A DNA stretch of 64,000 nt from Reticulitermes speratus (lineage: Eukaryota; Arthropoda; Insecta; Blattodea; Rhinotermitidae). The translations under genes were made by a program, and so were the position numbers. This document shows positions 60,301 through 64,000 of the stretch, in pieces; position 1 is the first letter of the stretch; each line of letters opens with the position of its first letter. The DNA is taken from NCBI GenBank assembly GCA_021186555.1, contig JAJKFL010000042.1, positions 44,238,980-44,302,979 on the forward strand. The letters run 5' to 3'. The notes under the pieces were generated by a model that saw only the letters and a list, made by a program, of their open reading frames with translations, searched no databases and was not told where the DNA came from.

Positions 60301-63300
60301 AGATTTGAACCCCAAATTGTCCAGCCCGTACCCTAGTCACTGTACCGACTACGCTATTCTGGATCCTTTCAAAGATAATGTTTCGAAAATAACTTGGTGT
60401 GTTTTCAACTCTTGTTTGGCAAATGGATTATAGTATCGTTGCATCTCGGTTTTAACATACTTTGTTGCGACATCTACAGCGTAAATTTGAAGCGAACTGA
60501 TGAATCATGGGTGGACACTACTTGGCCGGAGGGGTGTCCAACTTTTCCGTCAGAGTACGCATTGCCAGAAAGAAATTCACTGCATTTTTCGCCTTCAGTT
60601 AATATAAGTTTCTTTACTGAAATCCATCTTTCGATTACGTGTTTCAGATGAATGTCTACCGTTTCTCAGTGTCGTGGTCACGTGTCTTACCGACTGGTGA
60701 CGTCGACATTGTAAACAAAGCAGGCATTGCTTACTACAACAACCTCATTAATGAACTACTAGCTAATGGTATTGAGCCAATGGTGAGTTCGAGTTGGAAT
60801 TCAAGACTTCGAAGCGAATTTGTGACACCGTACATTTTGTGGTAGTTACAAACGTTTCAGAGGAACTTCCTGCCTCCTTCAATAATATACATAAGTGCCC
60901 TGAAGATGGAGGAAAGGGATTCTTTCGGAAATTTGGTAACCATCTACAGCACTGTACTAAAACTCAAGAACAAAGGCAGGAGAGCAAAGATTTTTCGCTT
61001 AGGAGGAGAATTAAACTTTTGCAACGTTGCAAGAATTCTACTGTAAAAAAGGAGCAGCAGTATGCAGTCCATTAAGCTTAGCCATCCACCCCTGACACTT
61101 GGCAATGCAGTCAACTTAAAGATCTCCCGTACTTAAGCAAGGCTTTCAGCCGTCTGACGCTGATTGGCCAGCGATCACGTGATCACATTCCTTGCTACTG
61201 CGCATGTGTAGCCACCCGCCTTTATTCCTTCATTTCAGTTTATGCGGTGTCAGAAAACGGAACACAAAAATCATAAGATTATAGCGTCTATTTTCCCCCT
61301 GTATTTCTGAATTCTTTATGTTCCAGGTTACAATGTACCATTGGGATCTTCCTCAGCCGCTCCAGGATATTGGTGGATGGCCTAATTTGGCAATTGCAGA
61401 TTATTTTGAAGAATATGCGCTCGTTCTGTTTACTCATTTTGGCGACAGAGTAAGAATCGAGTTTATTGTTATATACACAGCGGGACAGAATAAAATGGCA
61501 GTGCCATGGCTCAGGAGGTTAGTCGCCGGCCTCCCACCGCGGAGGCCCGGGTTCGATCTCGAGTCAGTCCATGTAGGATTTGTGGTGGACAAAGTGGCAC
61601 TGGGACAGGGTTTTCCCCGAGTACTTCTGTTTTCCCCTGTCAATTTCACTCCACCGGTGCTCCATTACTTGTAAAAACTGAAAAAACTAATCATCTTCAT
61701 CACAGGGTTGCACAATAAGCCTTAAGGCTGCGGTGCGTCCGTAGCATCTGCTGCGGGGCCCTTCTCGCAAAAAAAAAAAGCCAGAATAAAAAGATGTTAA
61801 TATTTTAAGGTATGCAAGAAAGTTTTCTTTACGTATTAATTAAAGTATCCATGTTTCATTATTTAATTGCGAATACCAACGACTAAAGCTAATGCACTCA
61901 GAAACAACTAACCTGAATTCTGGCAATGAATCTCTTTAATTGTTTATAACACGCGATGTTTTAGGTGAAATGGTGGATCACGTTCAACGAGCCCCTCTCA
62001 TTTTCCGCCGGTTATGGCGAATGGAGGACAAGTGCTCCGGGTATTGACGCCCACGGCATCGGCGATTACATGGCGACGCACACCGTACTGCATGCGCATG
62101 CCAGAGTGTACCACCTGTACGACAAAGTCTTCAGAAAGAAACAGAAAGGTACACAAGTACTGCAGGTGGTAAGTGGGTCCAATTGGGATAGACGCCATCT
62201 TCTTAGTTTCTTCTGCCTTTCAAACAAGTCACTTCGAGTCCCTTAAATGATACAATTATATTTCCCAACGTCGATGTCCCCTCGGGGGTTCACAATTATT
62301 GTGAGTACGGGAAGTGGCCCACCCGGGGTCCCGAGCTACCCTATGCCTAGGAATATAGCTGGCCACCCGTCTCCGGGGGTCATAAAGACAGAGAACTGGT
62401 CCTCCAGTTTGGGGTTTGGCAAGGGGCTGACAAAGTCTCCCCGTAAAACATCACATTCCTCGAAACCTGAAGAAAGCGAGGCAAGGCCCGATATTGGGAT
62501 GTTGTGCCATACACAACCACACCACAAAAACGATATATCGATGACTTAAAACACCGATTATATATATATGTGTATGTATATAAAGTATGATTCAGGAGGA
62601 AAGGTCAATAATTTGGAAGCTGATAGTAAGGGTCAGTGTGAGGAATGAAGTTTATACGAACATGTGTCTAATTCTGAATGGTTACCGAGATAGAGCTGTT
62701 TGAATCAGCAGACGTAACTCCGTTAGATATTTGTTTCTGCGGTTGGATGAAGAGCGAAGTTTACAAAACAAAGGTGGATACACAGACGAATTGCTCGCTC
62801 GCATTTTGGATGCTGCTGCCAGCATAAAGAAACTAACTAACTCCATGGAGCAGAGTCCTTCTTGAGAAGCTAACAGGTCGTCAGCTAGTCAAGAAATTCC
62901 CCGCGTTTTGTGGAAACCGAAGGTTCATTACCGCACTCACAAGAGCCCGCCACCTGCCAGCATAAAGAAACGCGAAGATCAACTCAGACGAACAACACGC
63001 TAGCTTCGCACACGACTTGCAAAGTGCACTGAGGTTGACGGTGGGATTTGTGAACATTTTTGTGAACTCTAACAAATTTGTCATTTTAAAATTTTCCAGC
63101 GGCTTTTTTAAATGTCGCAAGTTAAAACATAATATTAACGGCAATACATTGAATTAAAAGGCGTGGACCCCGGTCCACGGCAGATCTTAATAACAGCGAG
63201 GGCCGCGCTGCCTGCCGTCACGCAAAACGGTCTGAGTGTAGAGTGATGGGAATTGTCTTATAAATTAATGTTCCTATGCTAGCGTCTGAAGAAGGGTTCT

Positions 63301-63475
63301 GCTTCCTGTAGTTAGTGAATTAGTTAGGTAGTTTAATGCTACGTGCTATGAACTTTAAACATTATTTTTTTGCTCTCTAGGTCGCGTCGGAATCACACTG
63401 GACTCCCGGTGGTATGAGCCACTAGACAGTAGTGAGGAGAGTAAAACAGCTGCGGAGAGAGAAATGCAGTTTGAA
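54361..63475 (+). CDS. GH1 beta-glucosidase-like gene D, 5' part (exons 1-6), secreted form
   Basis: N-terminal half of a divergent GH1 paralogue that continues past the window. Exons: 54361-54499, 59119-59252, 60648-60782, 61327-61449, 61965-62148, 63381-63475; phases match gene B. The start is the ATG at 54361; an in-frame GTG lies 21 nt upstream but is not expected to start a nuclear gene. Residues 1-18 ([18 protein letters not shown]) form a typical signal peptide, then [20 protein letters not shown]. Motifs: [35 protein letters not shown], acid/base Glu186 in TFNEP. The exon 5 loop ([18 protein letters not shown]) differs strongly from the SMPLGYAPN-type loop of B and C, which suggests a different aglycone pocket. 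Exon 6 has the full 95 nt and reads [15 protein letters not shown], supporting the view that B and C are damaged there. No lesion is seen. Secreted digestive or glandular beta-glucosidase is the likeliest role. Confidence 0.9.
55015..55070 (-). ncRNA. Degenerate hammerhead motif, left inverted copy of the Penelope-like element
   Basis: Minus-strand counterpart of the motif at 56881. CTGATGA, the 6-bp stem II and GAAA are unchanged, but the cleavage-site base is G instead of C (ACAAGUG against ACAUGUC) and stem I is weakened. G17 is not cleavable in hammerheads, so this copy is predicted inactive. Confidence 0.6.
55370..56110 (+). pseudogene. Penelope-like polyprotein C-terminus with GIY-YIG endonuclease
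   Basis: Conceptual reading, with several stops and frameshifts: [15 protein letters not shown], then [20 protein letters not shown], then [20 protein letters not shown] and [18 protein letters not shown], and after a frame change [10 protein letters not shown] and [12 protein letters not shown]. The GIY ... YVG pair, the downstream Arg and the Cys pair TCTTC are the signature of the GIY-YIG nuclease fused to Penelope reverse transcriptase, which nicks the target for reverse transcription. The reverse transcriptase domain itself is missing, so this copy cannot be autonomous. Confidence 0.85.
56412..56460 (-). ncRNA. Hammerhead motif, left arm of palindromic element 56348-56815
   Basis: Minus-strand mirror of the motif at 56668: CTGACGA, stem II GAUC/GAUC, GAAA, A17 and a GGGG/CCCC stem I are all kept. 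Both arms therefore look catalytically competent by sequence. Confidence 0.68.
56668..56716 (+). ncRNA. Hammerhead motif, right arm of palindromic element 56348-56815
   Basis: Stem I strand AAAACCCC, core CTGACGA (56676-56682), extra U, stem II GAUC/GAUC with UGAG loop, GAAA (56696-56699), 2-bp stem III with AUAU loop, A17 at 56707, then GGGGTA pairing back (first 5 bp). Predicted cleavage 56707/56708. Confidence 0.7.
56881..56927 (+). ncRNA. Type I hammerhead ribozyme motif, right terminal copy of the Penelope-like element
   Basis: Order: stem I strand AAGAGTC, core CTGATGA (56888-56894), one extra U, stem II GAACUG/CAGUUC with AUA loop, core GAAA (56911-56914), 2-bp stem III with AU loop, cleavable C17 (56920), then GACTATT pairing with the first strand (6 of 7). 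Predicted self-cleavage between 56920 and 56921. Very short stem III is usual for Penelope hammerheads. The extra base between A9 and stem II recurs in every motif here; a one-base insertion there is known in a viroid hammerhead. Confidence 0.75.
57125..57330 (+). mobile_element. Degenerate LINE tail remnant
   Basis: The plus strand reads [16 protein letters not shown], then after stops and frameshifts [15 protein letters not shown], an eroded form of the VFENRVLRRIFGPKRD ... [12 protein letters not shown] tail seen at 6465-6755. It lies in gene D intron 1, just downstream of the Penelope-like element. Confidence 0.55.
57780..58072 (+). mobile_element. tRNA-derived SINE (family 1), nearly full length
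   Basis: Head GATAGCGTAGTCGGTATAGC and B box GGTCCGGGAATCGAATCC, then the family body (GGTAAAGCGGCCGG, AGAGTAGAGCTATA) and a TTTACCTTTACCTT tail. In gene D intron 1, opposite in orientation to the copy at 58377. Confidence 0.85.
58377..58668 (-). mobile_element. tRNA-derived SINE (family 1) nested in another repeat
   Basis: Minus-strand copy with B-box complement GGGATTCGATCCCCGGACC near 58601 and A-box complement near 58640. It interrupts a repeat whose two halves (58190-58376, 58669-58860) are continuous at 4740-5030 in gene A intron 9. Confidence 0.82.
59345..59530 (+). mobile_element. SINE (family 1) fragment in gene D intron 2
   Basis: B-box-like GGTCTGGGGTTTGAATCCCG, then GGGGGTAAAGCGGTCGGGAC body. 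Diverged and truncated. Confidence 0.6.
59710..59915 (+). mobile_element. Diverged SINE-like fragment in gene D intron 2
   Basis: GGATAGCTCAGTCAGTATAG resembles the tRNA A-box region, followed by a family 1-like GTCCAG and GAGTTAAGAATGCGTGGA body. The B box is eroded. Confidence 0.45.
60100..60365 (-). mobile_element. SINE (family 1) in gene D intron 2
   Basis: Minus-strand copy: AGGTATAGCTCTACTC tail side, GGGCTGGGTGGGCCCCAGAG body, B-box complement AGATTTGAACCCCAAATTGTC and A-box complement near 60340. Confidence 0.7.
60840..61080 (+). other. Probable transposon remnant in gene D intron 3
   Basis: A 93-codon frame (60794-61075) contains [20 protein letters not shown], of a type often repeated in hemimetabolous insect genomes. 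I cannot name the family. Confidence 0.35.
61498..61783 (+). mobile_element. tRNA-derived SINE (family 4) in gene D intron 4
   Basis: Head GCCATGGCTCAGGAGGTTAG and B box CCCGGGTTCGATCTCGAG, body with CACTGGGACAGGGTTTTCCC, and an A-rich end at 61770-61782. Unlike families 1-3 it has a poly(A)-like tail. It starts about 50 bp after exon 4. Confidence 0.72.
62230..62580 (+). other. GC-rich transposon-like segment in gene D intron 5
   Basis: An open 100-codon frame (62247-62549) reads [20 protein letters not shown] and similar low-complexity stretches. Base composition differs sharply from the surrounding AT-rich intron. Probably part of an unclassified LINE 5' region; no conserved domain is visible. 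Followed by a (TA)n/TG microsatellite at 62558-62582. Confidence 0.35.
62835..62957 (-). mobile_element. Short LINE 3' tail in gene D intron 5
   Basis: Matches the 3' end at 6302-6440, including the adjacent CTAACTAACT repeat. The minus-strand frame reads [20 protein letters not shown]. Heavily 5'-truncated. Confidence 0.75.
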
Positions 63476-64000
63476 GTAAGTTTTCAGACAAATTTTTCTT
63501 ATTAATGTAAAAGCATAAACTTACACTTTGTCTAGAACAGAGGTTTCGTGGAGCAAATTTCATTTTTGGCTCGTTCGCGGCAGAAAGTTGCTTATAGCCT
63601 CATCTTGTCCGTCTGTCTGTCTACACGTAACAACTCGAGATCGTTAATCGGAAGTTTTAGGAAAGTTTATAATTTTTTATTTGGCGATTAAATGAAGTTC
63701 GCTCACTCCTGAATATGCATATAAGTATGAATTTGATAACAATGATTGATTGAGCTATATATGCGTTATTTTGTTAGAACCAACAGTTTACCCCTAAAGA
63801 TATTTAGACAAATGACAGCAAGGGCTCCAGCCCTGTCATTTTCTTCTTAAATTCTGTATCATAGTGTTGGCGATGGCGCACTGAGGCGGCAGAGTCGGGC
63901 GCTACTTCCGTCAGGTGGTTCCAGCCAATAAAGCATATTTTAGCTCCATAGATACATTAGAACATACATAGATTTTAAAGCCCAGTGGTAAATATAGGCG
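63476..64000. other. Start of gene D intron 6
   Basis: No exon recognised before the window end. The segment 63540-63700 (TTTCATTTTTGGCTCGTTCG, TGTCCGTCTGTCTGTCTACA) resembles a piece of the interspersed repeat at 4600-4700. Confidence 0.5.

Noticed and set aside
60895-60945. Hammerhead motif (CTGAAGA ... GAAA) in gene D intron 3
   Set aside because: The sequence between the boxes does not form a stem II next to the core and no stem III or cleavage site follows.

Overview
The window looks like an insect nuclear genome, most likely cockroach or termite (Blattodea). This is inferred from a tandem array of multi-exon glycoside hydrolase family 1 (GH1) genes with GT/AG introns of 0.2-6 kb, set among tRNA-derived SINEs, jockey- and RTE-like LINE fragments, pogo-like MITEs and Penelope-like elements. 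I see no prokaryotic operon, CRISPR array, rRNA gene or convincing functional tRNA gene.

Layout: all GH1 genes lie on the + strand. Gene A (1843-5813) is the last five exons of a gene that starts upstream. Gene B (8732-25240) has a full set of 11 exons, with a 1-bp deletion at the start of exon 6. A relic (28210-29007) keeps only exons 2 and 3, with a stop codon in exon 3. Gene C (30355-49391) has 11 exons, frameshifts in exons 6 and 8 and a lost stop codon, so it is probably a pseudogene. Gene D (54361 to the window end) contributes exons 1-6 of a more divergent paralogue, the only one here whose start encodes a signal peptide. B (about 8060-27750) and C (about 29390-51330) are a colinear segmental duplication: introns and old transposons are shared, so later insertions and deletions can be read as presence/absence differences.

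GH1 enzymes hydrolyse beta-glucosides by a retaining mechanism. The acid/base TFNEP motif is present wherever exon 5 is in the window (B, C, D), and the nucleophile ITENG motif wherever exon 9 is (A, B, C). In termites and cockroaches such genes serve cellobiose digestion and, in some lineages, caste or egg signalling; nothing here decides which.

The most interesting non-genic signal is a set of elements carrying hammerhead-ribozyme motifs. A 2.1-kb 5'-truncated Penelope-like element with a GIY-YIG endonuclease remnant (54949-57026) has one hammerhead fold with an intact core and one degenerate one. Three short palindromic elements (1089-1519, 12135-12723, 56348-56815) each hold two head-to-head hammerhead units. 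They are bounded by 12-15-bp direct repeats, and one has an empty site in the duplicated copy. All three palindromes and the Penelope-like element end in a similar CACGGTG-containing tail directly beside the target duplication, suggesting mobilisation by one shared machinery.
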